Source of the DNA: DVEG01 sp964405435 | GTDB lineage: Bacteria > Cyanobacteriota > Cyanobacteriia > Cyanobacteriales > Oscillatoriaceae | NCBI GenBank assembly: GCA_964405435.1 | Contig: CAYOOD010000026.1 | Coordinates: 19,177-83,176, forward strand | Direction of reading: 5' to 3' | Length of the DNA: 64,000 nt | Shown here: piece by piece, positions 34,596 through 42,779 of the stretch | Layout: the number at the start of each line of letters is the position of its first letter | Position numbering within the stretch: the stretch's first letter is position 1 | The notes under the pieces: model-generated | The model's input: only the letters and a program-made list of their open reading frames with translations | What the model was told of the DNA's origin: nothing | Databases searched by the model: none | Translations under genes and position numbers: made by a program

Positions 34596-35279
34596 ATGAA
34601 TTTCCACCCCGCCCCAGATCGTTCAACGCCCAGCTTTATTTCCCCCTCCCTTCCTGCCAACTTTGCGGCGACACATCCGGCAGGCTCTCCGCTGAAATTG
34701 GGCATTCTGGCGTCTGGGAGCGGCACGAATTTTGAGGCGGTGCAGCGCGCGATCGCCTCGAATGAGCTCAACGCTCAAATTCAAGTGGTCATTTACAACA
34801 ACCCCGGAGCGAAAGTCGCCGCCCGCGCCGAGAAGTGGGGCGTTCCCGCTATTCTCCTCAACCACCGCGACTACAAGCGCCGCGAAGAGTTAGATGCCGC
34901 CATTGTCACAACCCTGCAGCAATATGATGTGGCATGGATCGTGATGGCGGGATGGATGCGGATTCTCACCCAGGTTCTCTTTGACGCCTTTCCCGATCGC
35001 ATTATCAACATCCACCCCAGCCTGTTACCCAGCTTCCCCGGCGCTCGCGGAGTCGAAGACGCGCTCAAAGCTGGCGTGAAAATCACCGGCTGTACCGTCC
35101 ACATTGCCCGTTTAGAAGTGGACAGTGGCCCGATTTTGATGCAGGCAGCGGTGCCCGTCTTGCCCGACGACACCCCCGAAACCCTGCACGATCGCATTCA
35201 AGTACAGGAACACCAAATTTTACCGCAAGCGATCGCCCTAGCTGCTGCTTTGAGTGCCGGTTGGAATCCCTCAGCCTGA
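34596..35279 (+). CDS. purN: Phosphoribosylglycinamide formyltransferase (GART)
   Basis: This 227-residue enzyme transfers a formyl group from 10-formyl-THF to GAR in purine synthesis. It has LGILASGSGTNFEAV (phosphate loop), INIHPSLLPSFPG with the catalytic Asn and His, and RLEVDSGPILMQ with the catalytic Asp. An N-terminal extension of about 35 residues precedes the core. A TTG three codons earlier is less likely than this ATG. Purine synthesis connects loosely with guaB3 in this window, but they are not linked. Confidence 0.93.
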   Translation: MNFHPAPDRSTPSFISPSLPANFAATHPAGSPLKLGILASGSGTNFEAVQRAIASNELNAQIQVVIYNNPGAKVAARAEKWGVPAILLNHRDYKRREELDAAIVTTLQQYDVAWIVMAGWMRILTQVLFDAFPDRIINIHPSLLPSFPGARGVEDALKAGVKITGCTVHIARLEVDSGPILMQAAVPVLPDDTPETLHDRIQVQEHQILPQAIALAAALSAGWNPSA

Positions 35280-35313
35280 ACCGCCATAAACCAACGGATT
35301 TATCTGTCGAGCC

Positions 35314-35877
35314 TCAGCTATTTTCCTTCGCTTGCCCCAGTTTCCAAACGCAACCGGAAATTAAATTGGTCAGAATGTGCGCGCCGATCGGCACCAATAA
35401 ATTACCCGTTGCCAGGGCACTGGCTCCCAGCAGCAGCCCCACGGCGGTTGCCCAAACAACGTAGGGCCACTGTTGCGGCCCGCTGAAGTGCAGGATGCCA
35501 AACAAAACGCTGGAGATGACTAAAGCGGGGGCATTCAGCCCCAAGTCAGACAGCATCACGCCCCGAAACAGCAATTCTTCGCTCAAACCGGGCAGCAGTC
35601 CCAGCCAGAGCAAATCGGGCCACTCCAAGGGTTTGAGTACCAAAGCTAGGTATAAATCTGCGCTCTGACGGTAAGCCGGCCAAAGACGGTAAATCATGGC
35701 ACTGCCAAGGGTAATGGCCAACCCGACGCCCAGCGCCATAGGTAATGCCAGCCCCGCCCAAGTGACGGGGAGTATCGATACAGATCTGAGGTGCAGCCAC
35801 AGCTTGGCGATCGCCAGCAAAATAACTGCTGTCACCCCCATGTACCCTAAAATTTCAACGCGCGTCAGGGGTTCCAT
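35314..35877 (-). CDS. CPBP-family intramembrane metalloprotease
   Basis: This 187-residue membrane protein has about five or six hydrophobic helices and the CPBP (CAAX protease/bacteriocin-processing) motifs: SEELLFRGVML (EExxxR) and a downstream FGILHFSG with its His. The third motif is less clear. The family cleaves prenylated or other peptides within membranes. It is convergent with purN and lies 6 bases downstream of the DUF3326 start, on the same strand. Confidence 0.85.
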   Translation of the reverse strand: MEPLTRVEILGYMGVTAVILLAIAKLWLHLRSVSILPVTWAGLALPMALGVGLAITLGSAMIYRLWPAYRQSADLYLALVLKPLEWPDLLWLGLLPGLSEELLFRGVMLSDLGLNAPALVISSVLFGILHFSGPQQWPYVVWATAVGLLLGASALATGNLLVPIGAHILTNLISGCVWKLGQAKENS

Positions 35878-35883
35878 CCGATT

Positions 35884-36972
35884 TTATGGTGTCGGTGCGA
35901 GGTGGTTGGCTTCCAAGCGGTGCAAGGAGGAGATAGCGGGGCTGAGGGCTCGGGCACTAATGCCGGCGCGACGAGCCACTAAAACGCCCAGTGCCTCTAA
36001 ATACGAGTTTACCCGCACGGCTTTGATTCCCAGTTTTTCTGGGGGAACTTGCATTGCGGTTTCGTTTTCGCTGACGGCGATAACCTGCACGGTTTTGAGC
36101 TGGCTGAGGCTTAAAATAGCGCTGCCCCCGCAGGCGGTAGCCGGGATGACTGCAGCATCTACTTGTCCCGCCCATACATCCGAGGGTTGACAAAATTCTG
36201 ATTTTGTAGTAATAAATTGCGGAGCCCGACTCAGACCGGCGAGGACGCAGGGGAGGAACGTGTAGCCGAGTTCTTCGGCTGCCGATCGCGGCGACAGGTG
36301 CGGATCGAGGGGGAGGGGCTGCAGGGCGGGGGCGTGGGCGCAAGGAATGTGAAATTGCCGGACAATTAGGTGGCTGATGACGGCTTCCGCACCGGCGAGG
36401 GGATCGACGCCCTGCCCGTGACGGTACTGCTGCAAGTCCTCGCTGTCGGGATCGTCGGGGAAGCGGGCAACGACGGCGATCGCTTCTGCCCCGGCTCGAT
36501 TTACTAGCACGTCAGCGGCGCGCAGCAAGCTGTCGGGATTGGCGATCGTCCCCCAAGAAGCCCCCGCAGGCGATCGCCGCAGTTCCACCCCCAGCGGCGC
36601 GTCTGTGAGGACGTAATCTGTCAGATTCAGTCCCAGAGTCGCTCTCGCCGCGTCCGCTGCTTGCAGGTGTCGCAGTCTCAATTCTTCTTCGATCGCGCAG
36701 TCGAGGATTAAACCCACCCGATTTTGATGGACAGTTCGCAGCCCCCAGCACCCAGCCGCAAATTTATCAAGACCGTAGCCTTCCACATAAAAGGCGTTGG
36801 GTAATGGCCAGTACATCTGCGCGCCGTTGAGGACGTTGGGGTGGGTAATCAGGCGATCGCAGCACGAGGCGATCGCTCTGGCAACGGGCAGCGCGTCTCC
36901 TGCATAACCGCCGATCGCCGCCCCGATCCCCGTGGGCACTATCAATACAACCGTGAAAGGACGTTGGTTCAT
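35884..36972 (-). CDS. DUF3326 family protein
   Basis: This 362-residue soluble protein starts TVVLIVPTGIGAAIGGYAGD. Conserved-looking segments are RLITHPNVLNGAQMYWPLPN, YVEGYGLDKFA and ASWGTIANPDSLLRAADVLV. I recognise it as DUF3326, which is widespread in cyanobacteria. Glycine-rich loops suggest nucleotide or sugar-phosphate binding, but this is inference. The stop is 6 bases from the CPBP protease start, so the two are probably co-transcribed. Confidence 0.75.
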   Translation of the reverse strand: MNQRPFTVVLIVPTGIGAAIGGYAGDALPVARAIASCCDRLITHPNVLNGAQMYWPLPNAFYVEGYGLDKFAAGCWGLRTVHQNRVGLILDCAIEEELRLRHLQAADAARATLGLNLTDYVLTDAPLGVELRRSPAGASWGTIANPDSLLRAADVLVNRAGAEAIAVVARFPDDPDSEDLQQYRHGQGVDPLAGAEAVISHLIVRQFHIPCAHAPALQPLPLDPHLSPRSAAEELGYTFLPCVLAGLSRAPQFITTKSEFCQPSDVWAGQVDAAVIPATACGGSAILSLSQLKTVQVIAVSENETAMQVPPEKLGIKAVRVNSYLEALGVLVARRAGISARALSPAISSLHRLEANHLAPTP

Positions 36973-37004
36973 ACTATTTTATAGTTTATCTTTTAGATAA
37001 GTGA

Positions 37005-37240
37005 CCTCTCCCCCCAGCCCCCCTTCCCGAGGCGGAGAGGGGGGAGAAAGAGGGGAGAAATCGGAAAATTTTCCTTCTTTACCAAATTAGAAAATGTTTT
37101 TTCCTTTATTAACTTGCGAGGGAAGAAGGAAAAGGGAAGAAGGAAAAGAGAATAATTTCCCCCCTTCCGAGAATCAAATCTGCTCCTTTTCCCCCTCCTT
37201 GCGGGAGGGGGTAGGGGGAGGTGAGAAGGGAGTTGGAGGG
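37005..37240. repeat. Cluster of CCCCCTCCC/GAGGGGGA-type intergenic repeats
   Basis: A hairpin-forming CCTCTCCCCCC...GGAGAGGGGGG unit (about 37005-37052) and a second CCCCCTCC / GGAGGGGG unit (about 37190-37225) occupy the gap. Similar units recur at 42060-42200 and 50413-50460. Confidence 0.6.
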
Positions 37241-37257
37241 TTAGGTTTTTCAGCGTT

Positions 37258-37452
37258 TCACGCAGGTGCCGCAGCCTCAGCTTCTACCGTCACCACCGCT
37301 TCTACTTGGACTGTTTGCGCCTCTGCGTCCACACTCGTTACCGCCCAGCGCAGGGGTTCCCCCCGCTTTTGCAGCTCCGCCTCTATGGCTTGATGCAACT
37401 GTACGGGCGATTCTTGCCAGTCAATCTCTGCTGTGATGAAATGGGTTGTCAT
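37258..37452 (-). CDS. Small hypothetical protein (64 aa)
   Basis: It starts MTTHFITAEIDWQESPVQLH and continues as an alpha/beta-like segment (AIEAELQKRGEPLRWAVTSVD) with an Ala/Val/Glu-rich tail. Composition and a clean ATG support a real gene. I do not recognise the family. It is divergent from the DUF3616 gene 27 bases away, so they must share a tight promoter region. Confidence 0.65.
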   Translation of the reverse strand: MTTHFITAEIDWQESPVQLHQAIEAELQKRGEPLRWAVTSVDAEAQTVQVEAVVTVEAEAAAPA

Positions 37453-37479
37453 TGTTGTTACTGCTTGTTAGTGAGAAAT

Positions 37480-38553
37480 ATGGAAAACAATTCTTTACTT
37501 TATCAAATTGTCCTGCAATTTCGCGATAGATTTGACCCTTTTAGCGAAGATATTTCTGCCTTGCTCCTCTCGCCCGACGGGCATTTGTGGCTCGGTTCCG
37601 ACGAAACCGCCAGCCTCGAACGCCTCTCCTCTATCGATTCTCGCACATTTGGAAATCACGAACACTTTCAGGTCGGCGATTTTATTGACTTGCCCTCCGA
37701 TCCAGAGGAGGAAATTGATATCGAAGGGCTGGCTTATTCAGATTATTACCTTTGGCTGGTGGGTTCGCACAGCCGCAAGCGTAAAAAACCCAAGCCAGAC
37801 AAAACCGACCAGAAAAATCTTCAGAGATTGGCCAAAGTTGAATCGGAAGCCAACCGATATATTTTAGCGCGAATTCCTCTAGTAAACGGCCAATTATTGC
37901 GGGACTGCCCGCACCCGAATTGCCCCGACAACCGACTGACTGCAGCTAAGCTGCAGTTGACTGAAAAGGGAAACGTGCTGACGGATGCTTTGGAATCCGA
38001 CCCACATATTGGGCCTTTTATTCGAGCGGGAATTCCGAGCAAAGATAACGGATTGGATATTGAGGGCTTGGCAGTTTGTAATGGCAAAATTTTCGTCGGT
38101 CTGCGAGGGCCGGTACTGCGCGGCTGGGCGATTCTACTCGAACTAGAACTCGTGTCAATCTCTCCCGATATTTTAAATCTGAAAAAAGTAGGAGAGGAGG
38201 GAGAAGTCTACAAAAAGCACGTTATTAACTTAGGAGGATTGGGGATTCGCGACCTTTGCATTGACGGGGAAGATTTGTTAATTTTGGCAGGGCCAACTAT
38301 GGATTTAGATGGCCCTGCTAAACTCTTCCGGCTGAAGAATGGCATCAATCGGTCAGATAAGGCACCGGCATGGGAGCCAGAGACGGCGATCGCTCTGCCT
38401 TATGGAGAGGGAAACCACCATCCCGAAGGCGTTACCCTGTGGACTGCGATCGCGGGGCGTCCTTCCGTGCTGGTGGTGTACGACTCGCCTGCTCAGACGC
38501 ACGCTTTCGCCGAATCCGCAAGCGTTCTAGCCGATGTATTCGGGCTGGGTTAA
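37480..38553 (+). CDS. DUF3616 family protein
   Basis: ATG 37480 gives 357 residues; the frame is open 58 codons further upstream, but that part has no protein character. Repeated blocks with LLLSPDGHLWLGSDETAS, EIDIEGLAYSDYYLWLVGSH, LDIEGLAVCNGKIFVGLRGP and HHPEGVTLW look like blades of a beta-propeller. This fits DUF3616, a predicted propeller family of unknown role. No signal peptide is visible, so it is probably cytoplasmic. Confidence 0.8.
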   Translation: MENNSLLYQIVLQFRDRFDPFSEDISALLLSPDGHLWLGSDETASLERLSSIDSRTFGNHEHFQVGDFIDLPSDPEEEIDIEGLAYSDYYLWLVGSHSRKRKKPKPDKTDQKNLQRLAKVESEANRYILARIPLVNGQLLRDCPHPNCPDNRLTAAKLQLTEKGNVLTDALESDPHIGPFIRAGIPSKDNGLDIEGLAVCNGKIFVGLRGPVLRGWAILLELELVSISPDILNLKKVGEEGEVYKKHVINLGGLGIRDLCIDGEDLLILAGPTMDLDGPAKLFRLKNGINRSDKAPAWEPETAIALPYGEGNHHPEGVTLWTAIAGRPSVLVVYDSPAQTHAFAESASVLADVFGLG

Positions 38554-38562
38554 TCAGCGCGG

Positions 38563-38889
38563 CTATTTTTTGGCCATGCCAAATTGGCGATCGTACACTT
38601 CATTTTCCTTTTCTGTCTCGATCTTCAAGTCAGAGCGGGCATAGGCGACGCACAGCAGCACATAACCTTCGGCTTGGAGATCGGGACTGACGCCCATGCC
38701 ATCGCTTTGATCGACGCTTCCAGAGCCGATAATCTTGGCGGCGCAGGTGGTACACACCCCCGCATTGCAGGAACTCGGCAAATTTACCCCGGCGGCGGCT
38801 GCAGCTTCGAGGATAGTCCGATCTTCAGGCACTTGGATGGTGTGGGTAGTGCCTTGGTGGTGAATTTCTACGGTGTAAGTGTTGGGCAT
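38563..38889 (-). CDS. Plant-type [2Fe-2S] ferredoxin
   Basis: This 108-residue ferredoxin has cluster ligands Cys41, Cys46, Cys49 and Cys80 (SSCNAGVCTTC and VLLCVAY). It differs from the main photosynthetic ferredoxin in having ASCR-type residues replaced and a C-terminal extension of about 10 residues (VYDRQFGMAKK). It is therefore probably an accessory electron carrier for a dedicated partner. It is convergent with DUF3616. Confidence 0.88.
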   Translation of the reverse strand: MPNTYTVEIHHQGTTHTIQVPEDRTILEAAAAAGVNLPSSCNAGVCTTCAAKIIGSGSVDQSDGMGVSPDLQAEGYVLLCVAYARSDLKIETEKENEVYDRQFGMAKK

Positions 38890-38955
38890 CGTGTGAGGTT
38901 GTCGCGGGATACTGGAAATCCGCGCTTGCGAGAAGCAATTTGGAACGGGCTTATT

Positions 38956-39915
38956 TTACCGCTTTGTGGGGGGCTGTGGATTATTGGAGTTGTCGGGTGC
39001 GGGGGTAGGGGCGTTTTTTGAACCGACTGCAGCGATCGCGACGCCGCCCAGCAGCACTGCTGCCCCCAGAAGCACCTGGAATCCCGGCACTTCCCCAAAA
39101 ATCAGATAGCCGAGCAAACTGGCTCCAACTGGCTCAAATAGAATCGCCAGGGTGACAAAGGTGGGGGAAATCCACAACAGCGCCCAGTTGAAACTGGTGT
39201 GACCCACCAGTTGCGGAAAAATCGCCATCAAGAGAATGTAGAGATAAAGTTGCCCCGGATAGCCGGTGTAGCCGAGTCCGAAAGCGAGGGGCAGGGGCAA
39301 AAGGGCGATCGCTGCAGTGCTGTAGGCGATCGCGGCGTATCCGCCGATACTCATGCCCCGGCGCTGGGCTTCCCGCCCCAAGAGCAAGTACAGGCTAATC
39401 GCCCAAGAGCCTGCCAGTGCGAGAAAGTTACCGAAAAGCGGGTTGCTGCCAGTCTCTCCCGAGTCGCCAAATCCGACGAGTATTGCACCGGCAAGGGCGA
39501 TCGCGATTCCTGCCGCTTGCAACCGGGATGGTTTTTCCTGAAACCAGAGCCAGGAGAGTAGGGCTACCCAGACTGGATTGGTAGTGACTAGCGTTGTCGA
39601 AGCGGCGATCGAGGTGTAGGAAAGCGAAGTCGTCCAGCTCGCAAAATGCAGCGCCAGAAATGCCCCAGCCCCAACGGCATAAAGTACGGCTGCTTTATTC
39701 AATCGCTGCCATTGAATGCGCCGCCAAGTCGGCAGCAGCATCAGGGATGCGACGCTCAAGCGAGACGCTGCCAAAACCAAACTGAATCCCACGCCGCGAA
39801 TTCCTGTAGAGGCGATCGCTCCTCGGACAAAAATCGCCCCTGTAGAGATTGCCAAAACCCCTGCCACCAAAACCAGAATCACTTGCCAGTTCGCGGGGCG
39901 ATCGGAATGCTTCAT
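38956..39915 (-). CDS. EamA/DMT-family transporter
   Basis: This 319-residue protein has about ten hydrophobic helices in two similar halves, each an EamA repeat. Typical segments are VGFSLVLAASRLSVASLM and TSIAASTTLVTTNPVWVALL. Drug/metabolite exporters of this type move small organic solutes. The substrate is not deducible. Another EamA gene is at 53426. It is separated from the ferredoxin gene by 66 bases. Confidence 0.88.
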   Translation of the reverse strand: MKHSDRPANWQVILVLVAGVLAISTGAIFVRGAIASTGIRGVGFSLVLAASRLSVASLMLLPTWRRIQWQRLNKAAVLYAVGAGAFLALHFASWTTSLSYTSIAASTTLVTTNPVWVALLSWLWFQEKPSRLQAAGIAIALAGAILVGFGDSGETGSNPLFGNFLALAGSWAISLYLLLGREAQRRGMSIGGYAAIAYSTAAIALLPLPLAFGLGYTGYPGQLYLYILLMAIFPQLVGHTSFNWALLWISPTFVTLAILFEPVGASLLGYLIFGEVPGFQVLLGAAVLLGGVAIAAVGSKNAPTPAPDNSNNPQPPTKR

Positions 39916-40133
39916 TCCTGCTTCTCTCTCAAATCCTTTTATTTTGCCTTATGGCGGGTAGGTTGAGCTAAGGGAATAGCGAAACCCAAGCTGTAGAGGT
40001 AGTCAGCGATCGCCCCGATTTTTGCGGAGCGTGCCTTCATTGGACTTGGGCGAGGTTGACAGTTGGGATGTCCCCATGCCATAATTCCTTATAAAATAGG
40101 CAATTATGATGAGGTTTAGCAGAGGAAGATATA

Positions 40134-40373
40134 ATGAGTTTCGCATCTTTTCAAGAAATTATAGAATCTATTGAAAACCTCTCGGTTGAAGAGCAAGATT
40201 ATTTGTTTGAGTTGATAAAAAAAAGAAGAGTTGAAGCCCGACGTTCGGAGATTGCATCCAATGCAAAAGCTACTCTTGACTCCTTAAAAAAAGGAACAGC
40301 AAAAAAAGGCAGCGTGGACGATTTGATTGCCGATCTATTGGACGGAAAAGATAATGAAGATAGCTTGGAATAA
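40134..40373 (+). CDS. Putative antitoxin of a YafQ-type pair
   Basis: This 79-residue helical protein, beginning MSFASFQEIIESIENLSVEE, has a basic middle (LIKKRRVEARRSEI) and an acidic end (DDLIADLLDGKDNEDS). It overlaps the toxin start by 20 bases, typical of translationally coupled toxin-antitoxin pairs. I do not recognise a standard DNA-binding fold. Its role is inferred from position. Confidence 0.75.
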   Translation: MSFASFQEIIESIENLSVEEQDYLFELIKKRRVEARRSEIASNAKATLDSLKKGTAKKGSVDDLIADLLDGKDNEDSLE

Positions 40374-40635
40374 TCGCTTGAAACGCGCTTTTAGGAAAAT
40401 AATCAAAAAAAATCCCGAACTCCAAGATAGGATTGTCAATGTTTTAAGGTTGTTAGGTGTTGACCCTTTTGCCCCACCCTTAAAGTCTCATAAATTAACG
40501 GGTTCTTTGGAGGGGTTGTGGTCTTGTTCAGTTACTTATGATTGTCGTATAATATTTACTTTTACTCAAGATGAGGAGTTAGAAGAGCCTACGATCGTTT
40601 TAGTGGATATTGGCTCCCATGATGAGGTTTATTAA
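40354..40635 (+). CDS. RelE/YafQ-type toxin (mRNA interferase-like)
   Basis: Start at ATG 40354 gives 93 residues (MKIAWNNRLKRAFRKIIKKN). The signature HKLTGSLEGLWSCSVTYDCRI and the terminal LVDIGSHDEVY are characteristic of RelE-superfamily YafQ-like toxins, with the late His being catalytic in relatives. The usual DYR motif reads DCR. The partner lies directly upstream with overlap. This is probably a plasmid- or island-type stabilisation pair. Confidence 0.85.
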   Translation: MKIAWNNRLKRAFRKIIKKNPELQDRIVNVLRLLGVDPFAPPLKSHKLTGSLEGLWSCSVTYDCRIIFTFTQDEELEEPTIVLVDIGSHDEVY

Positions 40636-40918
40636 TTGTAAAAACTTGATGGCTTGGGTTTTTAAAATAGTCTGTTGCAGCAAGCGTGAAGGGGGTTCGG
40701 CGAGCGGGCTCCTCGTACCGAGGAAGCGGGCGAGCGGGAGGGCTTTTGCGGCGGCAGGTGGCTTTCCCAGTCTTCTTTCTGTAGGAGCTTTTCCAGAAGC
40801 GTGAAGCGCTTCTATAACGCGGAACGCGAATCCTCCCGCATAAATCGGGGAGCGCCTTCAGTGCAGTTGGGCGAGGTTGTACTTTTATGTTGTGCTAGGC
40901 ATTATTTCACAAAAGCGA

Positions 40919-41013
40919 TATAGCGTTTTTCAGTCGGGTGAAGTACAGACAAGAAACCCGGCTTCTTAAAGAAGCCGGGTTTCTGACGTCCGTCACTTAA
41001 AAAAACTGCTATA
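40919..41013. mobile_element. MITE-like palindromic element, copy 2
   Basis: The outer ends are TATAGC (40919-40924) and GCTATA (41008-41013), continued by GTTTTT / AAAAAC-like bases. The inner hairpin is AGAAACCCGGCTTCTT and its complement, centred near 40969. It has the same architecture as the elements at 10928 and 41280. Confidence 0.7.
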
Positions 41014-41279
41014 TAGTTGAGATTCGGGCAGCTAATCCCTCTTCAGCGCAGATAAGTACCCGATATTCATGGCGGTATTTATTCGCTACTCTGACTGTTT
41101 AAAGGGTTATTTTGCTGTTTTATTAAACTTTTTTACGCATAAAAAAACTACCTAAGCGGTATGTAAAAATTATTGAATAACAATTAAAAGCTTGTCATCC
41201 ACTTTTTTAATTAAAAAATGGAGTAATTCGGCAAAAAAAAGACGGATTGTAACACGTCTAAATAATTTGTAAAATTCTG

Positions 41280-41374
41280 TATAGCGGTTTTCATCCTCGT
41301 GAGGGACTGAGAAACCCGGCTTCTTTAAGAAGCCGGGTTTCTGGGCGGACTTCATCTGCCTGAAAACCCCTATA
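41280..41374. mobile_element. MITE-like palindromic element, copy 3
   Basis: The outer inverted repeats are TATAGCGGTTTTCA (41280-41293) and TGAAAACCCCTATA (41361-41374), with one mismatch. The inner hairpin is GAAACCCGGCTTCTT / AAGAAGCCGGGTTTC. It is about 80% identical to copy 1, including the flanking CATCCTCG-GAGGGA segment. Confidence 0.75.
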
Positions 41375-41550
41375 GTAGGGCGATCGCTTCTAGGGAAGCA
41401 AGAGCGGTAAAACCGCTGACATACGCCCGTAGGGGCGCGTAGTGGATAGTGCCCGCCCATACAAGACAGGGAAGAAATATCGTGAGATCGCTACATTTAA
41501 TTCAAAACAGGCTATTATTTAGCCGTCCCTAATTGTGGCAAATTTCATTT

Positions 41551-41958
41551 TTAGTAAATAGGATTTTTTATGATATAACGCAACAGAGCTGGACTGGATG
41601 TTATAAAAATGGTAATAAAAAAAACTAAAAAGTTCGCCGTAAAGAAATTAGCTTCTTCCTTGATAAAATTCGTACTTCCCATCCATGAAGTTAGAAAATC
41701 AACCAGTATCGCTAGAAACCAAAGTAAGAAGATTATTTTGATTCCTCTTTGTTCTTTTTGTTTGCTTCGTTCAAAAAGATCTACGGTGAATAGATTTAGC
41801 CCTGTTATGACGGAAGTCCCGATCGTGGGAAATATATAATTTTGCATGTCCTGAACATTTCCAATCTGGTTTCCCAACCCACTTAAAATCCCGCTAAAAG
41901 TAGTGTAGGCATCGCCACACATCCCGATAAAAAATAATATTACTAGAATCCCCTGCAT
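41551..41958 (-). CDS. Small polytopic membrane protein, family not recognised
   Basis: ATG 41958, preceded by GGAG seven bases upstream, gives 135 residues. Hydrophobic segments are at about 2-14, 43-60, 73-93 and 106-124. Between the second and third is a basic loop (ERSKQKEQRG), suggesting four helices with that loop in the cytoplasm. No enzymatic motif is seen. It is on the same strand as the two genes upstream (42085, 42780), 127 bases after the nearer one. The AT-rich composition contrasts with core genes in the window. Confidence 0.65.
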   Translation of the reverse strand: MQGILVILFFIGMCGDAYTTFSGILSGLGNQIGNVQDMQNYIFPTIGTSVITGLNLFTVDLFERSKQKEQRGIKIIFLLWFLAILVDFLTSWMGSTNFIKEEANFFTANFLVFFITIFITSSPALLRYIIKNPIY

Positions 41959-42059
41959 ATCAATCTCCAATTTTATGTCAAGTTAACTAGCGGCGAATAA
42001 AAGGTTAGCATCCCGATTTTGTATAGAACCCGAGCTAAACTCTCCTCTACCCAAAGTAG

Positions 42060-42200
42060 ATTTCGATCTCCCCCTCCTCACCTCTCAAGAGCCCTCCCTT
42101 AGTAAGGGAGAGAAGCGGAATAAATTGTTTTGCGGGAGGGGAGAATTTCTCTCTTTCTCTCCCTTCCTTTGAAGGGAAGGGGGATGGGGAGTTAGGTATT
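42060..42200. repeat. CCCTCCC/GGGAGGG intergenic repeat invading a gene end
   Basis: CCCTCCCTTAGTAAGGGAG (about 42090-42110) and CTCCCTTCC...GGAAGGGGG (about 42158-42185) form hairpins. The 42085 gene reads through both before reaching its stop. Confidence 0.65.
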
Positions 42201-42753
42201 TTTTCAAAATGGGAGGCTTCTGAGAAGAATTTACCGCAATGGCAAGCCCTATGCCAAGAACTAGAGCGACTGCTGTCATAATTGCAATTAGTGAATCCGG
42301 CTCTAATCCTCGTTTTTTACGCTTTTTGCCAGTTTGTTGCTCTACATAGCTAATGTAAGCCATTCTAGCGATAAATTCTTGCCATATTTTTAGGCTTTCG
42401 CATCCGAGTTCCTCTCCATCTGGCAATTTAATCAGTTGAGCATTCTCTCCAAACCAGAAATTGAAAGTTTCCAGATATCCAGGTTGCAATCGACGTGAAA
42501 AATCCTCAAAATTAAATAATCTGGATGAATTGGAATACTGCTTGTACCACAGTGCAAGCCCTATATCGTGTAATTGGCTCCAAGCCTGCAAAGTGAAAAC
42601 TTTACGAGCTTTACACTGCCGATCTATAATTCTGGCGACTCTGATGAATTTTCCATTAAGGGGTATGAACTTGGCGGCTAATAGCAAAACTTCCTCAAAA
42701 GACTTTGACTCGTCTCTGATTTTTTGGATTGGTTGCGGAATCTCTTTATCCAT
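42085..42753 (-). CDS. Tail-anchored or single-TM protein, family not recognised
   Basis: ATG 42753 gives 222 residues; a TTG 12 codons upstream is also open. The first ~145 residues are soluble and helical (FEEVLLLAAKFIPLNGKF, WSQLHDIGLALWYKQY). A basic stretch TGKKRKKRG precedes a hydrophobic helix (about 153-175, LIAIMTAVALVLGIGLAIAV). The last ~40 residues derive from an intergenic repeat (YLTPHPPSLQRKGEKERN), so the original stop was probably lost. It follows the GIY-YIG gene by 26 bases and is likely co-transcribed. Confidence 0.65.
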   Translation of the reverse strand: MDKEIPQPIQKIRDESKSFEEVLLLAAKFIPLNGKFIRVARIIDRQCKARKVFTLQAWSQLHDIGLALWYKQYSNSSRLFNFEDFSRRLQPGYLETFNFWFGENAQLIKLPDGEELGCESLKIWQEFIARMAYISYVEQQTGKKRKKRGLEPDSLIAIMTAVALVLGIGLAIAVNSSQKPPILKKYLTPHPPSLQRKGEKERNSPLPQNNLFRFSPLLREGS

Positions 42754-42779
42754 GCCTCTTTTCCCAGAAAAAGCGGGGA

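Larger units (their letters stand above)
40636..41550. other. Gene-free region carrying two MITE-like elements
   Basis: It has about 900 bases with two palindromic elements (40919-41013 and 41280-41374). Short frames such as 41170-41460 cross the second element and are unlikely to be genes. Confidence 0.6.

Noticed and set aside
41170..41460. 96-codon minus-strand frame
   Set aside because: It crosses the MITE-like palindrome (KPGFLKKPGF is the translated hairpin), so it is not a real gene.
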